A stretch of DNA of 64,000 nucleotides from Chondrus crispus. Its lineage: Eukaryota > Rhodophyta > Florideophyceae > Gigartinales > Gigartinaceae. The notes under the pieces are model-generated. The model saw nothing but the letters and a program-made list of their open reading frames with translations, made no database searches and was not told the origin of the DNA. Positions 63,766-64,000 of the stretch are shown piece after piece; position 1 is the first letter of the stretch; every line of letters begins with the position of its first letter. Location of the stretch: NCBI RefSeq assembly GCF_000350225.1, contig NW_005178667.1, positions 62,001 to 126,000 of the forward strand. The letters run 5' to 3'. The position numbers and the translations under genes are program-made.

Positions 63766-63950
63766 TTTCCGGCGATTTCGCTAAGTATGCGTACAGTATC
63801 CCGGTCGATGACCGCCCTGATTTCCGCCTAGTGGCGTACAGTATCTCGGGTGGATGCCCGAATTGATTTCCGCCAAGTGGCGTACAGCACCCCGGGCAGA
63901 TGACCGAATCGATTTCCGCCAAGTGGCGTAAGTGTCCCGGGTCTAAGCCT
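63766..63950. repeat. 46-bp tandem repeat, about 3.5 units, next to the LTR
   Basis: Units start TTTCCGCC(A/T)AGTGGCGTA at 63821, 63867 and 63913 (46 bases apart), with a more diverged unit from about 63766. Each holds a small stem CGCCAAGTGGCG and, further on, CCCGGG-type and GATGACCG words. It lies just inside the element to which the LTR at 63001-63726 belongs. Confidence 0.8.
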
Positions 63951-64000
63951 GATATGACTCGTCGGCGGAGCGGAAGGTGTTCCGACTACGGGGTGGTCGA

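Noticed and set aside
63766-63950. Possible CRISPR-like array
   Set aside because: The 46-bp units are contiguous and similar throughout, with no unique spacers, in eukaryotic DNA beside an LTR.

Overview
The window looks like nuclear DNA of a multicellular red alga, most probably a florideophyte close to Chondrus crispus. This is an inference: the genes are eukaryotic, almost intron-free and closely packed, several encode proteins with plastid-type presequences (one a J-protein with HEAT repeats like those of phycobilin lyases), and CT-rich leaders sit in front of start codons. No marker gene fixes the species.

Region 1 (1-16005) is a gene-dense host island. It holds the C-terminal part of a ketopantoate reductase, a TPR/J-domain/DnaJ-X co-chaperone, a small unknown plastid protein, a plastid J-domain plus HEAT-repeat protein, a GT61-type glycosyltransferase (minus strand), a CDIN1-like TPD-motif nuclease, a two-pass membrane protein (minus) and an NDR/LATS-class AGC kinase (minus). 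A 447-base run of N follows (16006-16452).

Region 2 (16453-64000) is a mobile-element graveyard. In order: a 1.24-kb terminal-inverted-repeat DNA element abutting a 210-bp one, both flanked by the trinucleotide TCA; an old Copia element with both LTRs (18655-26323); a minus-strand solo Gypsy LTR with a perfect 5-bp target duplication (27118-27756); a chromodomain Gypsy element (28393 to about 35.9 kb); the 5' part of a second Gypsy family (36537-38244), cut off by a third (38245 to about 46.3 kb); remnants of host genes (a syntaxin-16/TLG2-like SNARE and an SMC-like ATPase, the latter split by a solo LTR with a perfect 5-bp duplication); a gene of unknown family; a second copy of the third Gypsy family's LTR (52958-54005); a DIRS-like tyrosine-recombinase retroelement with a divergent 642-codon frame; and a pogo-type DNA transposon cut by a further LTR (63001-63726).

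Points that stand out: the unknown gene at 51.1-52.9 kb and the divergent frame of the DIRS-like element appear by eye to be two members of one undescribed protein family; both LTR copies of the third Gypsy family lack target duplications and bracket host-gene remnants; long perfect palindromes with no or one-base spacer recur at 16.7, 24.8 and 37.3 kb; the LTRs of two Gypsy families keep palindromes at matching places although the arm sequences differ; and three Gypsy families share one primer-binding sequence. All similarities were judged by reading; no search or alignment was run.
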